Shown in pieces: positions 50,712 through 59,291 of a DNA stretch of 64,000 nucleotides. A program made the translations under genes and the position numbers. Numbering within the stretch: position 1 is the stretch's first letter; each line of letters begins with the position of its first letter. Source of the stretch: Acidobacteriota bacterium (GTDB taxonomy: Bacteria; Acidobacteriota; Terriglobia; Acidiferrales; UBA7541); contig QHYU01000174.1 of the NCBI GenBank assembly GCA_003224235.1, forward strand, positions 1 through 64,000. The letters run 5' to 3'. The notes below the pieces were generated by a model that did not search any database, was not told the origin of the DNA, and worked only from the letters and a program-made list of their open reading frames with translations.

Positions 50712-52820
50712 ATGGAGTCAGACCACTCTCGGTCTTCGTGGCACTGCTCGCGCTGGGCCTCGCCTTTTTCGCACAGGCAGGCGCAAGGGCGTATGGCCAT
50801 ATGCCCCTGCAAACGCGCGCAACAAGGCTCCACCTTTTCCCGGAGCAAACGAAGAGTTCTACGCGCGCGAGCGGAAGTCACGCTGCGCGTAGTCGAAGCT
50901 CTCCCACCACAGTCCAATCCGTCTCTCGACGCCATCGAGTTCGAGCTGAACCCGCACTTGAAAATTCTCGAGATCACCGACGCCCAAGGCCACAAACTCG
51001 GTTTCGACCGCAGCGGGCGCCTCGGTTCGCCCAAAGTTTCCGTGCGCCTGGCCGAGCCTATCAAAATGGCCGGCACGCAGACATCCGGCGCGCTCGCCAA
51101 GCTGACATTCAGATATGAGGGCGTTCTGCCGCCGCAGCCTCTGGACTACATCACCAAAGACGGCATCCTGCTGCGCGACGAATCCCGCTGGTACCCGGCC
51201 GTGGACCTCTCTGCTTTCACGGAGAGCCAGATCACGATCACGGTACCCTCCAACTGGAACGCTGTTACTAGCGGTCAGCCTCAGGGCTCTACCAGCGCGG
51301 GCCCGGCTGCAATCTACCGGTGGAGAACCTCGCGCGCCGTGTCCTCGCGCGCCATCGTGGCGTTCCCAGCGCAGGGTCCCTGCGGACCTGCGTTCCGAGA
51401 TGTCTCTCCATCGCCTCCGCTGCCCTACGATGTATCGGCGTGCTTTCCACCCGAGCAGGCCAAGACCGGAGACAGGCTAGCCATTGAGATCGCTGCACTT
51501 CTTAGAACATACAGTAATTTGGAGGGACCGTATCCACACTCGACCCTAACAATCGTGAAGGGTTTCCCCAACCAGGGAGGCGCGGTAGGCTACTCGGCGC
51601 CGGGATTTCTTGTCGTCAGCGAAGACGTGGTGAAATTCCACGACTACCCGGGCTACGCGCCGGAGTTTCTGCCGCACGAGATTGCCCACCAGTGGTTCCC
51701 TATCGAAGTGACCCTCGCCCGAGAAGAAGACGGCTGGCTGGCCGAGAGCTTGGCTGAATACCTCGCCTGGCGTTATCTGCGGGAAAGAGACCCGGCGCGA
51801 GCGCGGCGCATGGTGGCGCAAGCGATGCGCGACGCCCTGGCTCCCGAGCCGTTACCGCCGCTTTCCCTCGGCCTGCGCCTGTTTGCGCTCGAGGGCGAAA
51901 GCGTCACACACGCGACGCTCTACCAGCGCGGCATGCTGGTGTTTCGCACGCTGGAGACGGTAATCGACCGCGAGCGCGTGGACCGCGTCCTGCGCGAATA
52001 CTACCAGCGCTACGCGGGCAAGGCCGCCTCGATTGCCGATTTCCGCAGGCTCTGCGAGGAGATTTCCGGCCGCAATCTGCGCTGGTTCTTCGACTATTTC
52101 ATCGAGGGCACACGCATCCCGCAGGTGGCGATCCGCCGGACACGCTCCGCCGCTCCCAACGAAGTTTCCGGCGAAATTATTCTTCGAAACGTGCCGCCCG
52201 AATTCAATGTGCGCGTCGAAATGCGCCTCGAAACGGCCGGCGGCCCCGTCGAGCATTCCGTGGCCACGCGCGGCGAGGTGACTCCCTTCACTGCGACGAC
52301 CCCACAGCCGGTGACGCGCATCACCCTCGATCCGGATCAGCGCATCCTGCGCTGGACCGAGGCGGCGGAACGCAACCGAAGACAGCGCGCGCTGCTCGCT
52401 GGAATCGACAAATTGGAACAAGCCGGCCAGTTCAGCCGCGCCGCACAGATTTGTACGCAAGCACTCGCGCTCGATCCAGAGAACCTGGCTTCCAATGAGC
52501 AGCAGATCCGCTTTGAGCTTGGCCGGCTCCTCTACCGCGGGGAACGGTTCACCGCAGCACTCCCGGAGTTCGAAAGGGTGCTGGCGCTCGGCTCGCTTGA
52601 CCCTATGGCCAGCGATCTCCAGCGCGCCTGGAGCCGCGTCTATCGCGCGCGCATCGAAAGCCGGCGTGGCCACGCGGCTGCGGCGCGCGCGGAGGCTCAG
52701 GCGGGGCTGGCAATCAAATCTCCCGCAGTGCAAACGCGCGTCTCCTGGCCCGATGCGCCAGCGCGCGAATCGAGTGCCGCTGAAGAATTGAGGGCGCTGG
52801 CGGGCCAAGCAGTGCATTAG
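50712..52820 (+). CDS. M1-family metallopeptidase with C-terminal TPR-like region, N-terminus frameshifted
   Basis: The zinc site is intact: LPHEIAHQWFPIEV (HEIAH about residue 358 of the frame opening at 50604), followed 18 residues later by Glu in WLAESLAEYLAW. GYSAPGFLVV precedes it, as in M1 enzymes. Residues about 590-700 are TPR-like helices (LLAGIDKLEQAGQFSRAAQI). The signal peptide is in another frame: SVFVALLALGLAFFAQAGAR, then AYGHMPLQTRATRLHLFPEQ reads at about 50730-50860, then the good frame resumes at RARAEVTLRVVE. I infer one or two indels between 50712 and 50880. It is probably a secreted or periplasmic aminopeptidase. Confidence 0.82.
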   Translation: MESDHSRSSWHCSRWASPFSHRQAQGRMAICPCKRAQQGSTFSRSKRRVLRARAEVTLRVVEALPPQSNPSLDAIEFELNPHLKILEITDAQGHKLGFDRSGRLGSPKVSVRLAEPIKMAGTQTSGALAKLTFRYEGVLPPQPLDYITKDGILLRDESRWYPAVDLSAFTESQITITVPSNWNAVTSGQPQGSTSAGPAAIYRWRTSRAVSSRAIVAFPAQGPCGPAFRDVSPSPPLPYDVSACFPPEQAKTGDRLAIEIAALLRTYSNLEGPYPHSTLTIVKGFPNQGGAVGYSAPGFLVVSEDVVKFHDYPGYAPEFLPHEIAHQWFPIEVTLAREEDGWLAESLAEYLAWRYLRERDPARARRMVAQAMRDALAPEPLPPLSLGLRLFALEGESVTHATLYQRGMLVFRTLETVIDRERVDRVLREYYQRYAGKAASIADFRRLCEEISGRNLRWFFDYFIEGTRIPQVAIRRTRSAAPNEVSGEIILRNVPPEFNVRVEMRLETAGGPVEHSVATRGEVTPFTATTPQPVTRITLDPDQRILRWTEAAERNRRQRALLAGIDKLEQAGQFSRAAQICTQALALDPENLASNEQQIRFELGRLLYRGERFTAALPEFERVLALGSLDPMASDLQRAWSRVYRARIESRRGHAAAARAEAQAGLAIKSPAVQTRVSWPDAPARESSAAEELRALAGQAVH

Positions 52821-52968
52821 GCGATGCCAGCACGGAAGCACCCTGACGCCGCGGCAGACTAAAGTTGGGGCACCCAACGCCCAGTCGATCTTCAAACAGT
52901 TGGAATCCGGGGCGAAATCAGGTATCTTACGGTCCGAGTTTAGAATAGGGCCTAGCAATGCATTGAGT

Positions 52969-53343
52969 ATGAATCGGAAATTCATCTCCGCCATTTGCTT
53001 GCTGGCGCTTACGGCAACCTACGCTGCAGCGTTGGTGGGGCCGCTGGCAGCCGGCGAGGAACCCGACTGCTGCGGCGGGAGCATGTGCACACTTCCGCAT
53101 CGACATCCGACCCCGAGCAAGCCTGATTGTCACGCCTCCGGCGGCTCACTCGGCGATTGCTCGATGCACTCCTGCTCTCCGCCAGAGCATCGCAGCGTTG
53201 GCCTGCGGCCTTTCCTTCTTGCGGTGCCACTTGGCATCAACGGCCAAGCTCCGCTAGCCTTTGAGGCTCCTCAGGCGGTCTTGTTTTTCCCCGCACCATC
53301 CGCGGACATCGACTCCCCTCCTCCCCGCTGCGTCTCCGCCTAG
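52969..53343 (+). CDS. Cys/His-rich secreted protein
   Basis: 124 aa from the ATG at 52969, which gives a signal peptide (MNRKFISAICLLALTATYAA). The mature N-terminal half is packed with metal-ligand residues: DCCGGSMCTLPHRHP, then DCHASGG, then DCSMHSCSPPEHR (seven Cys, several His, two Met). The C-terminal half is Pro/Ala/Phe-rich. No named family, but the composition suggests metal (copper-like) binding. The next gene, 100 nt downstream on the same strand, is a TonB-dependent receptor, so joint action in metal handling is plausible inference. Confidence 0.65.
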   Translation: MNRKFISAICLLALTATYAAALVGPLAAGEEPDCCGGSMCTLPHRHPTPSKPDCHASGGSLGDCSMHSCSPPEHRSVGLRPFLLAVPLGINGQAPLAFEAPQAVLFFPAPSADIDSPPPRCVSA

Positions 53344-53446
53344 CCGCGCGAGCGCTATTCACTCAAGTATCTAAAGCTGACTTCCCTGGTCGCCCATTCT
53401 TGAGCTGCCCGGAAGATTTCAGTTTTTGATCTAAGCGAGGAGGCCA

Positions 53447-55642
53447 ATGCACCTGCGAATCATTCTGATTTTCGCTCTTGTTCTGCAGCTCGGCACGTTC
53501 CTGAGCCAAGCGACGATCTTTGGGACGGTTCGCGGAATCGTCCACGACCCGCAACACCGTCCGATCGAAGGCGCGCAGGTCGCGCTTCGCGCGCGGCTCT
53601 CCAATTGGTTGCAGCAGGCCCAAACCAACTCTGATGGCGAGTTCACGATTGGTGCCGTGCCCGCGGGCGAATACACCGTGCGCATCGAGCACGCCGGGTT
53701 TCGCGCGGTCGAGCAAACAATCAGGGTAGCTTCGGGCAGCGCGCCCATCCTGCATTTCCCTATGGAGCTTGGTGTGGTGCAGGAGCGAGTCGAGGTCACG
53801 GCGGACTTGGGGGCGATCAATCCGGAGTCCGCGACTACGCAGAGCGCTATCAACCGCCAGGAGATCGAATATACGCCCGGCGCCAGCCGCACCAACAGCC
53901 TGGCCATGATCACCGACCACGTGCCCGGCGCCTATATGGTGCACGACCAACTCCACATCCGCGGTGGCCACCAGGTGAGCTGGCTGGTGGACGGCGTTCC
54001 CGTGCCCAATACGAACATCGCCAGCAATGTGGGGCCCCAGTTCGATCCCAAGGACATCGAAACAATCGAAATTCAGCGAGGCGGCTATTCAGCCGACTAC
54101 GGCGACCGCACCTACGGCGTGTTCAACGTGGTGACGCGCTCTGGTTTTGAGCGGAACCGCCAAGCCGAGCTGGTGGCCAGCTACGGCAGCTTCAACGAGA
54201 CCAACGATCAGTTGAGCTTCGGCGATCACACCCGGCGCTTTGCCTACTACGCCAGCCTCAACGGCAACCGCACCGATCTCGGCTTGCAAACGCCAACACG
54301 CGAAGTGATCCACGACCTCGGGAGCGGCTTTGGCGGGTTTACTTCGCTGATTTTCAATCCCCATGCTGCGGACCAATTGCGGGTCGTGAGCTCGCTCCGC
54401 AAGGACTACTTTCAAATCCCGAACGGGCCGGACGACCAAGCGGCTGGAACTCGCGATATCCAGCGCGAGCGCGACGGCTTCGTCAACTTCTCGTGGGTCC
54501 ATACGGCTGGCGCAGGCGTATTGCTCACCGTTTCGCCGTTCTATCACTACAACCGCGCCGCATTCGATGGGGGCCAGAACGACACGCCGCCCATCACGAC
54601 CGACCATCGCACGTCGCAATACGTCGGCGGACAGGTATCGCTCGCGGCGGTGCATGGCAGGCACAATGCGCGGGTCGGGTTGTATGGCTTTGCTCAGCAC
54701 GACGATCACTTTTTCGGGCTGCAAAATAGCGATGGCAGCAGCACAAACCTCCGACGAAAACTGAACGGGGAAGTGGAGGCTTTGTTCCTCGAAGATCAAT
54801 ATAGACTGGCGAGTTGGCTGACATTGAACGGCGGTGTACGGCTAACACACTTTTCCGGCTCTCTCAGCGAAAATGCGGCGAACCCTCGCGTGGGCGCGGC
54901 AATACGTATCCCGCGGTTAGGTTGGGTGCTGCGCGGGTCCTACGGCCGTTACTACCAGGCTCCTCCCCTGGTGACGGTCTCTGGGGCGCTGCTGGCGCCC
55001 CCGCAAGAATTCCTTCCGCTGAAGGGTGAACGCGACGAACAGTACGAAGTCGGCCTGGCGATTCCTCTCTACGGTTGGGCGATTGACTCCTCCCTGTTCC
55101 GCACGCATGCCCATAATTTCTTCGACCACGATGTGATTGGAAATTCGAACATTTTCTTGCCGCTCACCATCGACAGGGCGCGCATCCGTGGCGGCGAAGT
55201 CACGGTGCGTTCCCCCAAGGTGCTGCGCCGGGCGCAATTCCACCTGGCGTACTCGCACCAATTCGCCCAAGGCCGTGGCGCGGTCACCGGCGGGCTTACT
55301 TCATTCGACCCGCCGAAGGATTTCTTCTTCCTCGACCATGACCAGCGCGACACGCTGAGCTTCGGTGGCCAAGTCTCGCTAGCGTGGCGAAGTTGGATCT
55401 CGACCAGTGTTGCCTACGGCTCGGGTTTCCTGGACGGCAACGGCCCAAGTCATAAGCCGTCACATGCAACTTTCAGTCTGGCGATGGGGAAATCATTCGG
55501 CGAGAACTGGTCGGTTGCCTTCACAGCGCTGAACCTTGGCAACACGCACTTTCTCCTGGACAATAGCAATACCTTCGGCGGGACGCATTTCAACAACCCG
55601 CGCCAGTTCGCAGGGGAAGTGCGCTACCGCTTCCATTACTGA
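53447..55642 (+). CDS. TonB-dependent outer-membrane receptor with CarboxypepD_reg-like domain
   Basis: 731 aa, preceded by GAGGAGG. Signal peptide 1-22. Residues about 25-110 form a carboxypeptidase-regulatory-like beta-sandwich (FGTVRGIVHDPQHRPIEGAQ, then SDGEFTIGAVPAGEYTVRIE). The plug domain spans about 125-235 (LHIRGGHQVSWLVDGVPVPN, then DIETIEIQRGGYSADYGDRT). The beta-barrel runs to the C-terminal GEVRYRFHY, with an aromatic last residue as Bam needs. There is no obvious TonB box. It imports a ligand through the outer membrane; the ligand is unknown, though the upstream Cys/His-rich protein hints at a metal complex. Confidence 0.93.
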   Translation: MHLRIILIFALVLQLGTFLSQATIFGTVRGIVHDPQHRPIEGAQVALRARLSNWLQQAQTNSDGEFTIGAVPAGEYTVRIEHAGFRAVEQTIRVASGSAPILHFPMELGVVQERVEVTADLGAINPESATTQSAINRQEIEYTPGASRTNSLAMITDHVPGAYMVHDQLHIRGGHQVSWLVDGVPVPNTNIASNVGPQFDPKDIETIEIQRGGYSADYGDRTYGVFNVVTRSGFERNRQAELVASYGSFNETNDQLSFGDHTRRFAYYASLNGNRTDLGLQTPTREVIHDLGSGFGGFTSLIFNPHAADQLRVVSSLRKDYFQIPNGPDDQAAGTRDIQRERDGFVNFSWVHTAGAGVLLTVSPFYHYNRAAFDGGQNDTPPITTDHRTSQYVGGQVSLAAVHGRHNARVGLYGFAQHDDHFFGLQNSDGSSTNLRRKLNGEVEALFLEDQYRLASWLTLNGGVRLTHFSGSLSENAANPRVGAAIRIPRLGWVLRGSYGRYYQAPPLVTVSGALLAPPQEFLPLKGERDEQYEVGLAIPLYGWAIDSSLFRTHAHNFFDHDVIGNSNIFLPLTIDRARIRGGEVTVRSPKVLRRAQFHLAYSHQFAQGRGAVTGGLTSFDPPKDFFFLDHDQRDTLSFGGQVSLAWRSWISTSVAYGSGFLDGNGPSHKPSHATFSLAMGKSFGENWSVAFTALNLGNTHFLLDNSNTFGGTHFNNPRQFAGEVRYRFHY

Positions 55643-55736
55643 CGCTGCCGGCTGGGTCGCAGGTTCTTCGCGCGCTTGCGGGCCGGGCATCCCGACGATA
55701 TAGTTCGTCCTGCGAATGCAAGCGGAGGAGGCTTAC

Positions 55737-56513
55737 ATGTCCGGAGTACCGGCCAACGTTCTCAGCATTCCTAAACCGCCGACCTTTGCTACCGTGGAAG
55801 AGGAGCGGCAGCATCGCAAACAGCGGCTTGCCGCTGCCTTCCGGCTCTTTGCCCGCTTCGGCTTCGACGAAGGAGTGGCAGGCCACATCACCGCCCGCGA
55901 TCCAGAACGCCGGGATCACTTCTGGGTGAATCCTTTCGGGATGCACTTCGGCCAGATCCGCGTCTCTGACCTGATCCTGGTGAATCATCGCGGCGAGGTG
56001 GTGGAAGGCAAGTATCCCGTGAATGCCGCGGCCTTTGCGATCCACTCCCAGGTGCATGCGGCGCGTGCGGACGTCGTCGCCGCAGCGCATGCCCACTCGC
56101 TCTACGGGAAGACCTGGTCCTCGCTGGGCCGCTTGCTCGATCCCATCACCCAGGATTCCTGCGCATTTTACGAAGACCACGGCCTGTTCGCCGATTTCAC
56201 CGGCGTGGTCTACGAAACGTCCGAAGGAGAGCGAATCGCCAAAGCCCTCGGCAGCTACAAAGCCGCGATCCTCCGCAACCACGGGCTCCTCACGGTCGGA
56301 CACACGGTGGATGAGGCGGTGTGGTGGTTTATCACCATGGAGCGGAGCTGCCAGGCCCAGCTTCTGGCTGAAGGCGCCGGCGAGCCGGTGAAGATTGACG
56401 CGGCCAACGCGGCGGCGACAAAGCAGCAGATCGGAACCCACATGGCGGGATGGTTCCAGTTCCAGCCGCTGTGGGCTCGCATCACTCGCGAGCAGCCCGA
56501 TTTGTTCGAGTAA
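55737..56513 (+). CDS. Class II aldolase/adducin family protein
   Basis: 258 aa from the ATG at 55737, with GGAGGAGG close upstream; an earlier ATG at 55716 precedes that site and is rejected. Family motifs are RLFARFGFDEGVAGHITARD, FWVNPFGMHFGQI, AAAHAHSLYGKTWS with the two metal His, and AILRNHGLLTVGHTVDEAVW with the third His. The zinc-dependent fold covers fuculose-phosphate and ribulose-phosphate aldolases/epimerases and eukaryotic adducin. The longer bacterial members near 260 aa mostly have unknown substrates. Single gene. Confidence 0.9.
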   Translation: MSGVPANVLSIPKPPTFATVEEERQHRKQRLAAAFRLFARFGFDEGVAGHITARDPERRDHFWVNPFGMHFGQIRVSDLILVNHRGEVVEGKYPVNAAAFAIHSQVHAARADVVAAAHAHSLYGKTWSSLGRLLDPITQDSCAFYEDHGLFADFTGVVYETSEGERIAKALGSYKAAILRNHGLLTVGHTVDEAVWWFITMERSCQAQLLAEGAGEPVKIDAANAAATKQQIGTHMAGWFQFQPLWARITREQPDLFE

Positions 56514-56797
56514 GCTTGCCCAAACTCTGCCACCGAAGCAGTAGAGTGACTCCCTTTGCTAGCCGTGTGCGGTTTCATGCCCGGAATTGTCTGCGTCCAA
56601 CGACAACCGTAATGGAGGGCTCCGGAATCGCACTGCCGCTTCCATCACTGAGGGTTACCGAGGGGTTCTACTTGAGCCGCGCTGCCGCTTTTGCTCTCCC
56701 CCGCGATGAAAAGGGGTTGCGCGATGGGCAGTGGAGTGGTAGGTTAGCGGCTAGAAGCGAATAAAAGGCGAAGATAGAACGGCGGAAAGAAGAGTCC

Positions 56798-59188
56798 ATG
56801 CCCCAATCCCTAGCTGTACGTCCCTCGCCGGCCGCTGGGCTGACCCAAGTACATGACATCGTCGAGCAGCTCACCACGCGCGAATCCACTGGCGAAGTGC
56901 TGACCGCTCTCCGCCACCTCCCGGCGCGCGAGGCGCAATGGGCGCCAATGCCGGCCTGGGTACGGCCTGAACTCATCGCCGCCTACCGCGCCAAGGGCGT
57001 CGAGCAACTCTACACGCATCAGGCCGCGGCGGCCGAAGCTATCCGCGCGGGGCGGAACGTCGTAGTGGTGACCCCCACCGCCTCAGGCAAAACGATTTGC
57101 TACAACCTGCCAGTGCTCAACGCCGTGCTCGAAGACCCCGACACGCGCGCCCTCTACTTGTTTCCCACCAAGGCGCTGGCACAGGACCAGCTCGCAGAAC
57201 TGAACGACCTCGCGGAGCGCCTGGGGGACCGCTTCGGCGTGTTCACCTACGACGGCGACACGCCCTCGGACGCGCGCAAGGCCATCCGCGAGCAGGGCCA
57301 TATCGTCCTGACCAACCCGGACATGCTGCACACCGGAATTCTGCCGCATCACACCCGCTGGACGCGACTGTTCGAGAACCTCCGCTACGTCGTGCTCGAC
57401 GAGCTGCACACTTACCGCGGGGTTTTCGGCAGCCACCTCTGTAACGTTTTGCGGCGTCTGGGACGCATCGCGCGCTTCTATGGCTCCCGGCCCCAGTTCA
57501 TTTGCTCCTCCGCGACCATCGCCAATCCTGGCGAGCTGGCCTCGCGCTTGCTGGAAGCAGAGGTGGACGTGCTGGACTCGAGCGGCGCGCCCGCCGCTGA
57601 AAAATTCTTCATCTTCTACAACCCACCGGTGGTCAACCGCAATCTTGGCATCCGCCGCAGCTACATCAACGAATCCTTGCGGGTCGCGCAGGAGTTTCTG
57701 AAACGCAATCTGCAGACGATCGTCTTCGCCAACAGCCGGCTGCACACCGAGGTGCTGCTTACCTACCTCCACCGCGTGAACCCGCAGCCGCCCGGCCAGC
57801 CCGAGACGATCCGCGGATATCGCGGGGGCTACCTGCCCGGCGAGCGCCGCGAGATCGAGCGAGGCCTGCGGGAAGGCCGCATCCGCGGCGTGGTTTCAAC
57901 CAACGCGCTCGAGCTCGGCATCGATATCGGCACGCTTGATGCGGCAGTGATGGCAGGCTATCCGGGCACGATCGCGTCCACTTGGCAGCGCGCGGGCCGC
58001 GCCGGGCGCCGCAGCGGCAGCTCCTGCGCAGTGCTGGTGGCCAGTTCCGCGCCGCTCGACCAGTTTATCGTCAAGCATCCTGACTATTTCTTCGGCCGCT
58101 CGCCCGAGCACGCCTTCATCCAGCCGGATAATCTAGAAATCCTGGTCAACCACCTCAAGTGCGCTGCCTTCGAGCTGCCGCTTTCCGCGGAAGAAAAATT
58201 CGGCGCCGTGAGCCTGGGGCAGCTCTGCGAGCGGCTGGCCGAGGCTGGATTCCTCCACCGCGCCGGAGACCATTGGCACTGGACGCAAGAAGCCTATCCG
58301 GCCGATACCATCAGCCTGCGCTCGGTTACTTCCGACAACTTCGTCATCATCGACATCACGGACCAACCGGAGGTGATCGGTGAGGTAGATTTCCCCAGCG
58401 CGCTCACCGCCGTCCATCCCAAAGCAATTTATCTCCACCAGGGAGAGCAGTACCACGTCGAGCGGTTGGACTTCGACGAGCGCAAGGCCTACGTGAAGCG
58501 CGTGGACGTGGACTACTTCACTGACGCCATCCGCTACACCCAGGTGCGTGTGCTCGAAATCGGCGAGGAAACTCATCTCGCCGCGCCCGCGAATCGCGCG
58601 CACGGCGACGTTCTGGTGCGCTCGCAAGTGGTCGGCTTCAAGAAAATCAAATTCTTTACCAACGAAAACGTCGGCGCGGGCCAGCTCGAGCTGCCCGAAA
58701 ACGAGATGCACACCACTGCCTATTGGATCACGCTCGAACGGCCACTCGTCGAGTCACTGCCCTTCACGATCAGCGAGCGGCAGAACGGCATGTTCGGCTT
58801 GCTCTACGCGCTTGAGTCGGTAGCCACGCTGCTGCTGATGTGCGACCGCCGCGACCTCGGCACCGCCATTGGCGAACGGCCTCCCTCGCCCGCCATGGAA
58901 ACCGGGCGGGAGGAAGCGCAGGAATTCAGCCACACTCCGGGCTATGCGGCTGCCGAACAGAAGGAACTCTTCGAGCCGAATCTTTATCTGTACGACGCCT
59001 ACCCCGGCGGCATCGGCCTCTCTGAGCCGCTGTATCGCGTGCATGGCATGCTCGTGCGTAAGACGCGCGAGTTAATCCTTGGCTGCCCATGTGAGAAGGG
59101 CTGCCCGTCGTGCGTCGGCCCTGCGGGCGAGAATGGCGAGCGCGCGAAGGAAGCTGCACTGGCCATCCTGGAGCGGCTGGAGGAGTAG
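56798..59188 (+). CDS. mrfA: DEAD/DEAH-box helicase with DUF1998-type zinc region, MrfA-like
   Basis: 796 aa. Superfamily 2 motifs are VVTPTASGKT (about 88-97), FPTKALAQDQL, TNPDMLHTGIL, DELHTYRG (a DELH variant), SSATIANP, then STNALELGIDIG and QRAGRAGRR for the second RecA domain. The C-terminal part has the four cysteines CPCEKGCPSC (about 769-778) of the DUF1998-like domain. This matches YprA/MrfA, the B. subtilis helicase for mitomycin C damage repair. The next gene encodes an MrfB-like exonuclease, the same pairing. Confidence 0.93.
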   Translation: MPQSLAVRPSPAAGLTQVHDIVEQLTTRESTGEVLTALRHLPAREAQWAPMPAWVRPELIAAYRAKGVEQLYTHQAAAAEAIRAGRNVVVVTPTASGKTICYNLPVLNAVLEDPDTRALYLFPTKALAQDQLAELNDLAERLGDRFGVFTYDGDTPSDARKAIREQGHIVLTNPDMLHTGILPHHTRWTRLFENLRYVVLDELHTYRGVFGSHLCNVLRRLGRIARFYGSRPQFICSSATIANPGELASRLLEAEVDVLDSSGAPAAEKFFIFYNPPVVNRNLGIRRSYINESLRVAQEFLKRNLQTIVFANSRLHTEVLLTYLHRVNPQPPGQPETIRGYRGGYLPGERREIERGLREGRIRGVVSTNALELGIDIGTLDAAVMAGYPGTIASTWQRAGRAGRRSGSSCAVLVASSAPLDQFIVKHPDYFFGRSPEHAFIQPDNLEILVNHLKCAAFELPLSAEEKFGAVSLGQLCERLAEAGFLHRAGDHWHWTQEAYPADTISLRSVTSDNFVIIDITDQPEVIGEVDFPSALTAVHPKAIYLHQGEQYHVERLDFDERKAYVKRVDVDYFTDAIRYTQVRVLEIGEETHLAAPANRAHGDVLVRSQVVGFKKIKFFTNENVGAGQLELPENEMHTTAYWITLERPLVESLPFTISERQNGMFGLLYALESVATLLLMCDRRDLGTAIGERPPSPAMETGREEAQEFSHTPGYAAAEQKELFEPNLYLYDAYPGGIGLSEPLYRVHGMLVRKTRELILGCPCEKGCPSCVGPAGENGERAKEAALAILERLEE

Positions 59189-59200
59189 ATTGGGAGGCAT

Positions 59201-59275
59201 AGAGACACGGAGGCACAGAGAGGTCAAAAGAAAGGAAGACAATCGGTGATCTCTGTAGCTCTTTGCCTCTGTGGC
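59201..59275. repeat. Dispersed AGAGACACGGAGGCACAGAG element
   Basis: AGAGACACGGAGGCACAGAG followed by CTCTTTGCCTCTGTGGCGA, which partly reverse-complements it. It is related to the sequence at 26458-26560. It sits in the gap between the two repair genes and covers the first GTG of the second gene's frame, which is why that start is rejected. Confidence 0.4.
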
Positions 59276-59291
59276 GACCGGAGGTCTTAAA

